From Madurella fahalii (taxonomy: Eukaryota > Ascomycota > Sordariomycetes > Sordariales): a DNA stretch of 64,000 nucleotides. The notes beneath the pieces were generated by a model. The model had not been told where the DNA came from. It saw nothing but the letters and a program-made list of their open reading frames with translations, and ran no database searches. How positions within the stretch are numbered: position 1 is the stretch's first letter; each line of letters starts with the position of its first letter. Shown piece by piece: positions 33,914-46,071 of the stretch. Position numbers and translations under genes: made by a program. The stretch spans positions 1,302,001-1,366,000 of the forward strand of contig CM056878.1 in NCBI GenBank assembly GCA_029876055.1, written 5' to 3'.

Positions 33914-35566
33914 TCAATGGATCGTCGTGGCGGCGGGCGGCTCTGACGGCAACGGGGGCCCCTCGCGAGATGCGCTAGGCGTGGTCGGCGAAGCAGGGGC
34001 GATTTCGGGATCGGGTATCTGGATGTCGAGCTGCGAGAGTCAGCACAAACCGAGAATAAGTCGTAGGAAATTCTGTCGGTATCAAACATACCGTCATGTA
34101 CCCCGTACGTTTCAGGGGAACGATCTTGGGCGGCACGGCACCCTCCTCAGCCGCGAACGTCTTCTCCATCTGGGCGTTCCACTGCTCAATCCATTTATCG
34201 AGATTCCGGAGGCGGGACTTGACGGCCGTGAAACCAAAGTCGTCCCATAGCCATCCAGTGGCGACGCCCAACACGCCGTCTAGGACGTTCCGCCAGTCGT
34301 AGGGGCTGAAGATGGGGACGAGCTCGCTGTTCAGCTTGTCAATGATACGCCGGAACTCCTGCTCGGACACGCCTGCTGGGTCCAAGATGTCGGGATACAG
34401 ATTGGAGAAAGTGGGGGCCAGGTCGCCTTCGAGGAGCCAGTCCCGGCGGACCCTGATGATGCGTGTTGTCGTGTATTCGGGAGAGTCAATGGGCACGTGC
34501 GGGTTCAGGTGCGGGAAGCAGGGATGCTGCGGGCCCCATTCCTCGCCGTGATCTGCTGGTTCGTCTGGGTCGCCCATGATGGACGAATTGCTCGACGAGA
34601 TGGCGGACCCGATGCCTGATATCCCAGACGCCGTCGAGTGACGGTTGTGCGGGCCATCTGGGCCACGCTCTAGGTCGGGGGGAAATCATCCCCGGCGTTC
34701 TCGGGCGGAGCCATGACTTCCTTTCCCTTTCCCTTGTCCACCTTCTGTTTCGACCCGTGTCCAAAGCTGAGGCCGAAAGGCACCTGCAACTTCGTCAAGC
34801 TTTGACCCCTGCTCCTACTCCTAAACCTCCGGGTTTCGGGTATCGCCAGGTGGGTGGCTGGCTCGCGGGAGGGGCCTGCTTCTGTCTCCTCGGCCGGCGA
34901 TGGAGTAGGGCTTACGCGCTTCTCGTCGTACGAATGGCGGAGAGAAGGTGGCAAGCCAATGCGCTGCTCAATTCCGGCGCTGCGCTCAAACTGGAGACTG
35001 GCTCTGGTGGAAACAGAATGGCGGCCCGGGACCTGCTCGCGGAGCGTCAGGAGGGGGTAATCGCCAGCAGCGGTGCCAATGGGGTCGGCCGGCTCGATTG
35101 TGACGTCAGGCGGAGGCCGGGCGAGCGGGACCGGTGGAGGAGGCGGCGTGGATGGACGACGTCGCCTGCGGGTTGGGGCGGGAGGTGCGAGAGTCCTGGG
35201 GGTCGAGTTGGTGGGGTTCCAGAGACGGCCCGCGGACAGATGGCGAAACGGGCGTTGCAAGGAACCAGCTTTGAAGTGCGCGGAAGGGAGGTGAGTGCGG
35301 AATGGGGATTGCAGGAAGGAGTGCTGGGCACTGCCGAGGCCCCTTTGCGACACGTTGTTTCCGGGAGATGGCCGGGTAGACGTTACTGGCACGGGCGGAG
35401 AGGGTATCGGGACGGGAGGACCAGAAGTGTGTTGCGACGGCGAGGACACGGTCGGGTTTGCTGCGGGCGACGGTCGGGTGCCGGCCGATGCATCTAGGGC
35501 GGTCGTCTTGGTGGGGGGTGGAGGACGAGCAGCGGCTGCCGTGGGTGAAGCCGTGGGGAAAATCTT
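33914..35566 (-). CDS. erf4: Ras palmitoylation factor ERF4 (Golgin A7/Erf4 domain), 5' end unresolved, one frameshift
   Basis: Erf4 is the partner of the DHHC palmitoyltransferase Erf2, which acylates Ras at the ER or Golgi. The C-terminal exon (34030-33914) encodes LDIQIPDPEIAP to the stop; the main exon ends at 34092. The Golgin A7/Erf4 domain is clear: TTRIIRVRRDWLLEGDLAPTFSNLYP, GVSEQEFRRIIDKLN, then a Trp-rich part (GWLWDDFGF, LRNLDKWIEQWN). Upstream is a Pro/Ser/Arg-rich segment in a second frame. The frames meet at six G's (34677-34682 on the plus strand); one extra base would join FPP to DLERGPDGPHNRHSTASGISGIGSA. No intron with the right length and phase was found there. The upstream frame stops at 35569 without an ATG, so the real start lies further right, across another intron or another indel. 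Confidence 0.8.
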
Positions 35567-35569
35567 TCA

Positions 35570-36420
35570 GCGGCGACCGCCGAGACGGCCTCCGAGAGAC
35601 GGTAGTGCCGTGTTCCCCTTCTTCCTTCTCCCCCGCTTCCCCGTGTTGTAAACGGGGCTTTCCGATTCGGCTGTACGCGATCCGCGGCGGGCTGCAATCC
35701 CGCGGCCCAGCGAATCTTGTCGGGCCCGTCACGCAACGTCGAGAATTGCCCAGTTGCCCCGGACTGACGAACGGCAGACGGTAGCTGGCGTCTTGGACAG
35801 CAGCAATCGAGATGCGGGATGGGGATTGGCAAGCGCGGAAATAGACGCCGTGGTGGGTTTGCAATGATTGGGTTAGGCCTTGTTGTGGATTTTTGCCAGT
35901 ATGCAGGGCGCGATTGATGGCCCATGATGGGGAAGCAAGTGCATGCAGCTCGTGCAACTCGCGTGCTGTCAGTTGGCGACAGCTGAGACCCGTCCCCTCT
36001 AGAGCAACATCTTCGTGACAACTGATTTGAACGAGATAGTGCCTGGATAGACTCCGAAATAGCACTATAACCACATCCAAGTTTTGTTAAGACAGAGCTT
36101 TCAGCTGCAAATTCTTCAACACCGGAATTCATGCCAAGCGAAGCCCCCTTGCTGACCCTAACCCTCTGGGGGTTGCCTGCCCTAGAAGTGAACAGTTTCT
36201 CCGCCTCGTCGTTTAGTATCGACGCCTCTTGACAATCACAATTACAAAATACCAGAACCTATTCAATCCGAAGATTAAGGTATATAGCTTAGGTTTCCCC
36301 TCCATAAAGTTCCCAAATATCCTACGTGTGATGCATCCGACATATATATTAGTTGGCTAAGCAGCAGCTCCTCACAAGCCGCCAGCCAAACTCCCCATTC
36401 TACATATTTTCCTTTTTTTC

Positions 36421-36476
<56 letters not shown>

Positions 36477-37234
36477 GGCGTCTAATTGCTTTCCCCTTGG
36501 TCTGGCTCTGTGTCTTTTATGGACAAATAGCCAATTTTCGCAGCAGCGTCCTAAGGTTATGCCCAACAGCATCACAATCAAGCTCTACTCTCGCTCTCGG
36601 CCATTGTTTGGTCTGCTCCTCATTGAGGCGAGGAGGGTGGATTCCTTCTGTGAATCATTACGACGTTTCTTGCAACGCACCATTGTTCCCGCATTGCATT
36701 ATCCTCTGAAGCTGCAGCACCAATGCAGTAGCCAGCGTCGAACTGTGGAGAAATGGGACCGGACGAACAGGAGGTGGAGCGCCCCGCAAAGCTTGTCATC
36801 CACCCGATTGGGGTGGCACAAGGTGGGGGTGTCAATGCCGTCACTGGCCAGCCTTCATCGCACAACGACTTTGTTGGATCGTTCAGCCCGATTCAGCTCG
36901 CCTAGTCCAGCGTCTTCATCCGTATCGCCAGGATGGCCTCTCATTACCCGCACCGCTATCGGTTCAATATCAGGAGACGGTAGTAACTGTCGTGCTAGAC
37001 AAAAATCCCAGGTCACGGAGCTGCGCCTTTTGAGTTGCCCTGGACATGCTCGAGACACACGGGTTCCTGATTACGTCACTGCAACAGCATCCTAGGGGCA
37101 CTTATTCACCTCATTCCTAAGCCGGCGTCTCACCCTCACCCCGTCAAAACGCTGGTTTGGATACATCAAGAGCAGGATAGACGGCTTTCGATAAAGTGCT
37201 CGGCCACCCGCGCTATCTCAACTGACAACTGACA
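35570..37234. other. 1.7-kb region: ERF4 5' part or leader and promoter; T/G homopolymer junction
   Basis: The right end should contain the promoter of the unknown plus-strand gene at 37235. The left end may hold the missing first part of ERF4; open minus-strand frames at 35494-36132 (212 codons) and 35106-36080 (324 codons) cannot be chosen between. A 20-nt T run followed by a 21-nt G run sits at 36435-36475. No other gene is recognised. Confidence 0.5.
36435..36475. repeat. T20-G21 homopolymer junction
   Basis: A run of 20 T's (36435-36454) directly followed by 21 G's (36455-36475), preceded by about 30 nt of TTTC units. The exact lengths may be unreliable because such runs are hard to sequence. 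Confidence 0.9.
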
Positions 37235-38713
37235 ATGACGGACCCACCCACTAGCCCGGGCATCGGCCGGTCATCATCGATTGCAACCGGCGTTTCAGCG
37301 GACCCGTCAGCGACGGTCCGTCGCAACACCATGCCGCCCGATGATGGAGCACATATCCATCGCCGGTCCACTTACGGCCAACTCAGTTTCGACTCGTTCC
37401 CGGAGGTCCGACGCCCGCGCCGCAGCTCAACCTTCTCCGCCTATAGTCTGAGCGAAGTAAGCCGGGACTTGCATGATGAGATTATCAATCCCGGGCCTAT
37501 CTTGGATCACGAGGAAACATCGTGGCGCTCATGGCTGCCCCTCACTTTCGCCGTTTTGCCACCAATCGCCGGCCTTGTCTTTAAGAATGGCAGTCTATTC
37601 CTCACAGACATTCTTCTCCTGGGTCTCTCTGCTGTCTTCCTCCACTGGTCCGTGACGGCACCATGGTAAGTCATCATTCCGTCCTCGCGTTGCAGAGGAC
37701 TAGCGTTCACCATGCCTAGGAAATGGTATCATTCTGCCCAACAAGTCCGGGAGGAGGAGGAGGCTATATTGGAGGCGGCAGTTGTCGACGACATCGACGA
37801 GGGTGTCAGCTTCAAAGCCCCGTCGCCCAAGCCCGGGAAGGAGGACGGTACAGATGAGAACGGGGGAATAGCTCGGTCCGAAGCGGCCAAGTTTGAGAGA
37901 GCGCGCCTGGCCGATAAGGCCCTGGATGACCTGAGGTCGCACGAAACCATGGCATTATCGGCATGCTTCATCGCACCAGCAGTGTCGACATACCTGCTGT
38001 ACCTGATCCGGAACTCGCTAAGCCGCCCCTCGGAAGGCCTAGTATCGGACTTCAACCTCACCATCTTCTTCCTGGCTGCCGAGATCAGCCCGCTCTCGCA
38101 CTCGATCAAGCTCATCCAAGCGCACACGCTCCACCTACAGCGGATCGTGCACGCCAACCCCTACCGCGAAGGCCGGGTGACAACGGCGCAGTGGGAGGAG
38201 ATGGTCGGTCGCATCGCCGACCTGGAAGCGCGCGTGATTGCGCACGAAGCCGCCCAGCCGGCCGTCGTCGATGCGTCGCCCGAGAGCCACGCACAGCAGA
38301 CGAAGCAGATGCACGCAAGCCTAGTCCGGGACGTCCGCGCTGCCGTGCAGCCCGAGATTGACGCGCTCAACCGTGCCGTGAGGCGCTACGAGAAGAAGGC
38401 GAGGGTGTTGGCGGTTGACACGGAAGGGCGGTTGCGGGACCTCAGCACGCGCGTCGATGACGCCATTTCCTTGTCGGCTGTGGTGGCGTCGCGGAAGAAC
38501 GCAGGGCAGTGGAGCATCGTCGGGTGGGCGCTGGATAGCATATTGTATTGTATCATGTTGCCTTTTCGGGTGGTGATCAAGATGGTTATCCGCGCGCTGC
38601 GGATGGTGTCGGGGCGTCTGAGAGGGGGGAGCAAAGGGGTCCATGACGGGGAGGTGGTGAAGTCTGGAAGAGGGCCAAGGATGAGCTCAATGCGAGTGTC
38701 GAGGAGACAGTGA
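37235..38713 (+). CDS. Multi-pass membrane protein with coiled coil, unknown function
   Basis: Two exons, 37235-37665 and 37720-38713, 474 residues. The first 95 residues are Ser/Arg/Pro-rich and likely cytosolic. Hydrophobic segments: about 100-143 as a pair (WRSWLPLTFAVLPPIAGLVF and LFLTDILLLGLSAVFLHW), about 220-240 (ACFIAPAVSTYLLYLIRNSL), about 250-262 and about 415-435 (ALDSILYCIMLPFRVVIKMV). A charged region between (SHSIKLIQAHTLHLQRI to RYEKKARVLAVD, about 265-400) looks like amphipathic helices or a coiled coil. The intron splits the codon of the Trp at the end of the second segment. I recognise it only as a conserved filamentous-fungal type and cannot name a function. Its leader faces the ERF4 region to the left, and it is followed by 2.5 kb of gene-free DNA. 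Confidence 0.75.
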
Positions 38714-41182
38714 TGTGCTGCTGCAGCTTTGATGCATATGGGGCGATTGGGTACAAAGCGCCTGTTAGATCCCGGATATTGAATACATCCAGTTCGTGTT
38801 GGCACTCACTCTGCTTGTGTATTCCCAGCAAGGACTGTTATACATGGCCTCGTTGCTCTCCGCAAAATTGATCATTTATCATTGTATATTTACCCCGTAC
38901 ACATTTTGTCCCCTTGTTTTCGCTTCTTGCATCCCGCTTCTTTGAGATCCTCAGTTTCCCATCTATTCTACATATGTCCTCAATGTCAAGTGCATCCTGC
39001 CTTGACTGGTATCTCAACTGGAACACCGTATAGTAGGCAATCGACGTAACAATTGAGAGGTGTGATGTGGGCTCTCAAGGTTTGGTCACAGCCTAACCTT
39101 GCTCTTGGACACTGCAATTGCCGATACTAAGTAATAGACATCTATGCAGACTTCCCTTCATTTCAAAGCTTCCGAGCTCGTGAGAATTGCAGTGCGGATT
39201 AAAGAGTAGAACGAATATGAAAATACCCCCAAAAAATATTTGGAAATGCAAACGCTGGGGAAGTTGGGTCCCACATCTCTCATATGGAGGAGAGGGGCGG
39301 ACGCTGGAGGAAACACTGGAATGAAACTCGAAGACAAACGCTGGGTCGAACTGAATACCTTTTCGCTATAACCCCCCCATTTGATCGCTCAGCCATTTGC
39401 GCTTGCAAGTCATTTGGGGGGGGTTCGAAATTCATCGCGGCGGACGTTCTATATCTATGACAGGAAGATACAAGGACCCAGGGACGCAACCATCGTTGAC
39501 CCGTTAGGGCTGTCGGCAGGTGCCCGCAGCTGTATGGGTCGCCTAATGCAATGCTACAGCGCCATCCCGATCTACTACCACATCAGGGATCGGCAATCTG
39601 GAACACCTGTACGCCTTTGGCACACTTCGCACCCTCGGTTGCTTTTCTATTGAAAAGGCTTGGCTTGTGCTGCGTGTATCAACAATCCACCGTATAGGCG
39701 ACTAATGTATGCTGTGGTCTCCTCGGTCCTTTTCCCCCGAGTTCCCTTAGGTTCGGATGCCTTCGACCCATCAATCCAAGTCGTTCACACCTGGCGGGGT
39801 CACGCCCAGCCCTCACCATCCCGTGGCTTGGCTATTCAGGTACCAGTCGCGCGGTCTCGGCAAATCAATCTAGTCCATCACTGTCAACAAGTTCCGGGCT
39901 GGTTGGAAAGACGGGCTGATATAGTGGTCTTCATCAGGCAAAATTGACGAAATTCTCAAAACATGATCAGAGCAGCTACGAGCCGGGCAACGGTTCCAGG
40001 AACCCGCAGGGGGCGGCTCACTTGCCGCTGCCCCTGCCTTCCACTGCCCGACTGCTCGCGAACGCGTCGTGGTCAATCGTGTTCCGCGCTCCCGGATGTC
40101 GACCATTTAGCCTGCGTCAGTTCTGTCTCAACCGGAGAAAAAGCAAGTCGATGTCGTTCCACCGCCCGCGAGATGCGGTCATTGGCGGTGGGGTCTGGCT
40201 GACTCGGCGAACTCGGCGGGAATGGTTAACGAGCTGCCGCCGACTGACAGGAGGAGCATGCGTCTTTGATGGAATTGCAAGCGCAGCATTGGTTCTTTTT
40301 GCGACGAATCACGGGCTGCAGGCAATTTGAAGTGTGAAAGCGCCCAATTCTCAGGAAGCCCCTGACAGGTCGAAGACGCAGCATTTGCAGGTCCTGGGCC
40401 CCTGTCGGCCATGCGCACCCTAGTCACTAACTCCGACACCGTTACGGCAACACAACAGCCCCACGTCGAATCGTCGACGTCGCCAGACTCGCCGGCCGTC
40501 CGCTCATCTCAGACCCCGGGACCGGCTGCCCACTCGAAACATGGCATGGCTTGGCCGGCACCATGACGACCGGGACATATCCTAGTGTATGCCCTGAGGC
40601 CTCTTCGGGTAAAGGGGATTGGATGGGCCCGAGGCCAGGGCTGCCCACATCTCTGATTTCCTTGGTTACTGTCGTCCATCCATGGGTCTTGTTTCTTTTG
40701 TCGGGTCATATTTCCATGGCTAGCGTGCATACCCAATCCCTGAGCTCTAGCCGTCCCGTGCTGTCACTGGTCCTCGCCCGTCCATTATATGCCCGCCTGT
40801 CATGTCCCGTAGCCCGATCATTCATACTCCCCCGACTAGATGGTGTCTAGATCCTGCTTGTTGCTGCTTCGACAGCATATTCGCTCGCTGTTTCAATTCC
40901 TCGGTCCTAAACTCGTCTACACATTCACTCGTTACGTCCAGGACTTTGGGTGGGCTTTTTGATGTCGAATTCGTCCCTGGTGCGAGGCTGGTAGCCAATA
41001 ATTCTCAACCGTCCCCGCGATCAGAGCCACCGATTTCTTGCACAGCAGACACGGCGAAGCATGTTTTTTCCAGGGCACTACACATGCCTCCTAGTCGAAT
41101 AGTCTGATGTATTACACACCGGGCAGAATCCGGAATCCGTTTGGCCTCATCCTTGTTTATAACCCGCTAATCTCTTGAAACA
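38714..41182. other. 2.5-kb spacer, no gene seen
   Basis: Between two plus-strand genes. The ORFs are all under 130 codons, overlap on both strands and lack known motifs. A G/C-run stretch at 39417-39424 and a duplicated-looking purine-rich stretch near 39290 are the only local features. Presumably the long promoter and leader of the next gene are here. Confidence 0.5.
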
Positions 41183-44100
41183 ATGCGGCTTTGGGGGAGC
41201 TCATGTGGACGGGCTCTTTTATGTCTATGTCTCCTTGCCGGCCTCATAACCGTCGGAGCACAGGATCTGGGCACAGAAGGTGAATCGGTTACCCCCAGCT
41301 CGCCAAGTCGGACGTCGATAGACAATGGGCAAACGACCACCATCCCGGCGACTGCATCAGTTAGCCTCGAGGATATCTCGGCCGGTCCTTCCGCCGCTCC
41401 GTCGAGTTCCCGGTCCCCAACCACTCCCGCTGCACCAAGCTCTACTACTGAATCTACTGCTACGTTATTCAACTGTATGTGACCTCGACTGTCAGAAGAG
41501 AAAGCCACTAAGCATGCGCAGTTACAATACCTGAGGGCCAGCTGCCACTCGAACCCGTCATCACGCCCGGATGGGCTGTCGCCGGCACTATCCTCCTCGG
41601 GGCAGGGCTTGTCTATGCTTTGGTCGGGATCAGGGTGACATGGCTACATACCTTCTTCAGCACAGCCTTTCTGGCGGGCTTAGGGACCACCGTTCTGATA
41701 CTATACCTCATGACGCCGCCTGTCGGCAACGCTGTCCAGGGGGCGTATGTGGTAGCTGCTGTCTGTACCGGGGCAGTCTTCGGTGGCCTGGCTGTTGTCT
41801 TCCAGGATCTTGCTGAATGTCTAGGATGTCTTCTCGGCGGGTTCAGTCTTAGCATGTGGCTGCTGACCCTGGGACCTGGCGGACTCATCCCTAACATCAG
41901 CGGTAAGGTGGCCTTCATCGCGGTTTTCACCGTGGCGGGATTCGCCTTGTACTTTAGCCGCTGGACGCGGACCTACGGCCTTGTTGTCTGCATTTCCTTC
42001 TCCGGAGCGACAGCAACCGTTATCGGTATCGATTGCTTTAGCCGTGCTGGGCTTCGGGAGTTCTGGGCGTATATCTGGGCGCTGAACGACAGACTGTTTC
42101 CGCTTGGGGCAGTTACGTACCCCCTAACACGCGGCATACGGGTGGAGCTTGCCATCACCATTATATTATCCGTCTTCGGCATCGTCTCTCAGCTCAAGCT
42201 GTGGCGCCTCGTCAAGGACCGTCGCAATAAGGGAGAGGGAGAGCCACCCGAGCCCGAGCGGGACATGCGCAGCGAGGAAGAAGACATTGGGCGTCAAACG
42301 GAGGAAATAATCAGCCGTGAGCGACGCGAGTGGGAGCGTGTGTATGGAGACGGCACAGCGAATGCCCTCGTCGGGTCAACAGACTCCGGTGTTGGCGGCA
42401 TGGAGGGCGAGAAGGAGTTGCAGGATAATGGTAGGACTTTGGTAGACTCTGCGACTAGGCCCGAGTCGCCAGCCGAATCGCCGCCGGATACAGTGGTTCC
42501 GCCCCAGCCACTGATCGAGACATCTGGAGTGCAGACCATCATAGCAAAAGATGTCGGTGATGGCCGTGTGACAGTCAAGGTGGCCGAGGACGATATGCCA
42601 GAAGGCGTCACAGTTGAGGCGGCTGAGAAGGGCAATGGTCAAGGCGAAAACGTATCAACGTCAACGGCGAGGCACAGCTTCCAGGAAACCGTTGAGTTAC
42701 CAGTTGTCTACCCTCCGTTCACCATTCCTGTTGCCAAAAATGATGACGACAGGTCCTCTGCAGCAACATTTGCCGACGAAGGAGACGGATTCTCTAACAA
42801 AGCTGCTGCCGAAAACGGGAACGATGGGACAGTGCGAAGTGCCCAGACCCAAGACTTCAGAGTCGACCGTCTCACAAAAGGATGGTCGACCATCTCGGGC
42901 AGCCCCAAAGGGATCTTGTCGCAGCATTCTATGGCACACCAGGGAGACGACTATAATGGGATTGAAGAGAGAGGCGAAGCGTTAGCTCAACCAACCAGGG
43001 AGTCCAGGGACGATATCGACTCTATCCTTGCGAACTTGGATGATACGAGCTCTGATGGGGATGTAAATGCCATTCAAGAATGGAAGAGTCTCAAGGCAAA
43101 GAAAACTTCGGAAGAAACTATGATAGCGGAGCATGAACGGACAGCGCCATTTCGAGACGAACCAGACGATGTGATAGATGACAGCCTGGAGTCGCCGGAG
43201 CAGACTGTCAGAATTTCACCAGAACCGTTCGCGACGCACCACGCGACGGCACCAGGACCACCGCCAGGAAACGCAGAGGGTGTTATGGAGATTGGTAATA
43301 TCGCAGGGGATAGGGAAGAAAACGTGTCAAGCCCGGAGCAGGCCCAGTCGTCAAAGACGGAGGAGCCGGGAGATGCACCCGTCAAGCCTCCGGAGTCAAC
43401 AGTATCAGGGCCATCTGCTACAGCGAGTCTTACCAGAGAGAACCTGCCTCCGGCATTTTCACATGTCGCGTTGGCATACCGGACGAACGAATGGGCAAAA
43501 CACCTCAGCGTTGCCGAGACACCCGAACCAGACGCCCTGCAACTCCATGAGTATGCTGAACTTTCCTCAGACGCTCAAGAACAGCCCGCGTCCCTGGATA
43601 TTATCGACTTGCAGCAGACAGCTGAAAATGCCACCCCTCCCCCGGCGGCCCCGAGGGCATCTAGCGTACTACCGAACTCGGCTCTCCACCATGGTATGGT
43701 AAGGAGCAATCCGAGGACATCTAGTTACACAGAAATGGGCCAGCCCGAGAATAAAGGAATTCCTCATCGCCCCACTCCCACAATGCTACAGCCGACGTTG
43801 TTGGCCGAAACCATCGCGGAGGAAGGTGACGGCGCGATGCCGCCCCCAACGGAAGCTGCCTGGATGGCACAGTCAATGGGCACTCCCTCCCAGACTAACC
43901 CGAGACTCCCCATGTCGACCCCTGCGGCGAATAGCCCGGGGAGGCCTACCCCTCAACATGGCAGGCCACAGACCCTGATGGGTCTCCGCGAGGCGTTACT
44001 ACGGAACAGGGCCTCTGCTACGTTTGCTCGGCCCGAAGCCAACGGTCCTTACATCGCCCCTGAAGCATCCCCAACCCCAACCCCAGCCGCTCGACCGCCC

Positions 44101-44694
44101 TCTGGCGCTGGAGAGACACGGCACTACAACGGCCTCCCATTCCCTCATACGGCAACAACCCATTCATCAGGTGAACTGGACCTCGACGACCTCCCCCTCT
44201 CCCAGCGCCGCATGATCATCCGGCGAAGCAACCTCAACCTAACGCCAGACCCAAGCCTACAGAATCCCATCGCTCTCCCTACCCCCACAGCCGAAGCTGC
44301 CGCCTTCGACTCACACCAACCCCAGCGCACAAGCCAAATCAACAGCGCCGCGTCCGAGGCAATCCGCCAAGCCAAGCTAGCCAACTTTCGCAGCAGCGTC
44401 GCTGCCGATTTGCTTGCCTCCGGCGCCCTCGGCGCAGCCACGGCAAGGAGATCAAGTAACGGACGGGACTTCTCCTCGGGCGCTACGGGCAATCTCCAGC
44501 GGAATATTGAACTCCAGAGGAGCATACTCCTTACACAAAAGGAAGCGGAGGGGCAGCGGAGGGAGCAGGAACGGTTGGTGCGGGAGCGGATGGACAGGGA
44601 GTTTGACGAGCGGATGCGGCGGGATGGCGGAGCGCTGATGGAGGCGCATCGGGAAGCTATGAGGCGGTTGCAGAGGGGAGCGGGGAGTACGTGA
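41183..44694 (+). CDS. Large multi-pass membrane protein, TM7SF3/TMEM198 (DUF4203)-like, with disordered tail
   Basis: Two exons, 41183-41474 and 41522-44694, 1154 residues. A signal peptide is likely at residues 1-26 (ALLCLCLLAGLITVGA, then QDLG). A Ser/Thr-rich luminal stretch follows (to about 97). The core (about 115-290) has seven or so hydrophobic helices, for example PGWAVAGTILLGAGLVYALVG, FLAGLGTTVLILYLM, LGGFSLSMWLLTLGPGGL and VAFIAVFTVAGFALYFS, a layout I match to DUF4203/TMEM198 proteins. The rest (about 300-1154) is charged, low-complexity and probably cytosolic, with a final coiled coil (SILLTQKEAEGQRREQERLVRERMDREFDERMRRD). The intron is short (47 nt) with a GTATGT donor. The function is unknown. 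The domain call is by memory of topology, not a search. Confidence 0.78.
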
Positions 44695-45144
44695 GACTGG
44701 ACTGCCCAACGGTGTGTAACCCTCGTTAGCTTTAATAGGTAATTCTTTTGATGGGTATCGAGGAGAGGAAGACGATAAGCAGTGGCGAGGGGATACGGGA
44801 GAAGAAGGTGAAACGGAAAATAGGGGAAAAGAAGCGAAGTTGTGATATCTTGATGGGTCCCATCAATTCTGTTTTGTCGATCAACCATTCCTTGAGCTTC
44901 CAGAGCTTGTATGTATACATAGATATACCATTCCCTAGAGTAAGATGTTTTGATCCAATACGAGCTATGATTGTTATTAGATATGATAAATTCGGTAGTC
45001 GTAATGACACTCTTAAGAGTTGCCGTCAAAAACAGAGCCATGATAGGAAACGCTTCGTCCCAACACCAGGCATCGCGCCTTCTATCCTTAGTGGCGTTAT
45101 CTATCCAAGGAGCTCCTTCACCTAATGGCTGGATTCACTTTTCT

Positions 45145-45166
45145 TTCTTTTTCCTTTCTTTCTTTC

Positions 45167-45202
<36 letters not shown>
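45145..45202. repeat. TTTC-rich tract ending in a long T run
   Basis: Repeated CTTT/TTTC units over about 40 nt ending in a T run that finishes at 45202 before CCCAGC, closely like the tract at 33158-33206 and the one at 36405-36454. Confidence 0.9.
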
Positions 45203-45656
45203 CCCAGCACCACTAACTCGCTCTTCATAGTATCCGCGGGCACGGTTGACCTACACACCTTGCAAACTTGGCCCTTCAACCGACCCAGCGAGCCCACCCC
45301 ACTCCACCAACTCCTTCCGCCTTTACCCTCGACTGAACCCATCTCCTCCATGACTCGCAGCGTCCCCGCGAAAGCGGAGGTACGCACAACACGCACACAA
45401 ACCGAAATGAATCAGCCAAGATGCTCCCTCTCGATCTAGCTACAACGTCATCTTGTCCAATGTGGGATTCAACAGCCAGCACAACAAAAGCTGCGTGGAG
45501 CAGTGGAAGCGCGGTACGGTATGTCGTCCTTGCCCCCAAAGCATCCCTCGCTCAATTCCATCAGAAGTTCTTAGAAGACTGTCAGATACCAAATAGCGCA
45601 GGCTCATAACCAGGATGTCACTCGCTCGAAACGAGTCGCAGCTAACACACTCGGTG

Positions 45657-45687
45657 CCCCCCCCCCCCCCCCCCCTTTTTTTTTTTT
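45657..45687. repeat. C19-T12 homopolymer junction
   Basis: 19 C's (45657-45675) directly followed by 12 T's (45676-45687). The run lengths should be treated with caution, as for other homopolymers. Confidence 0.9.
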
Positions 45688-46071
45688 GCTGATAATGCTA
45701 TTTTACAGTTTTTTAGGCTGCGGCGTTTGTTCAGTGCAAGCCAGGGCAGTTCGGTCGGTCACTGTTGTGGGTGAGGTAGGGACGTGGTTGTTAGGCATCG
45801 TGTGGGTTGAGGCGGGTCTTACACGCTCACCCCAGCAGAGGTGACAAGCAGTTGCTTCCCATATAGCCCCGTTCTTCCACGGGCACGGGTCTCTCGGTTG
45901 CACGCGTTCTTTGGCATACCCAAAAGTATCTAGGTATTAGCAGCAGATCAAAAAAATTCTAATCGCTTGCTTGCTTTTCCAACAAGGTTGCCTCAAGAGG
46001 CATCTAACCGCCTCGACGCACCAATTACGTAGTCTACAATACCTCCATAATCATCATCATCATTATCATCA

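Larger units (their letters stand above)
44695..46071. other. Convergent 3' flanks with pyrimidine tract and C/T homopolymer junction
   Basis: 1.4 kb between the DUF4203-like gene (+) and the acyl-CoA synthetase (-). Contains TTTC-rich units and a T run at 45145-45202 and a C19-T12 junction at 45657-45687. A 298-codon minus ORF at 44145-45041 runs into the coding exon and is not credible. Confidence 0.5.

Noticed and set aside
35106..36080. 324-codon minus ORF as a separate gene
   Set aside because: Overlaps the ERF4 N-terminal frame; its residues look like a shadow, although a small part may be a real ERF4 5' exon.
36353..36709. ORF across the T/G homopolymer
   Set aside because: It codes mostly for Phe and Gly runs from the homopolymers.
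44145..45041. 298-codon minus ORF
   Set aside because: Antisense to the coiled-coil end of the DUF4203-like gene and continues into spacer.
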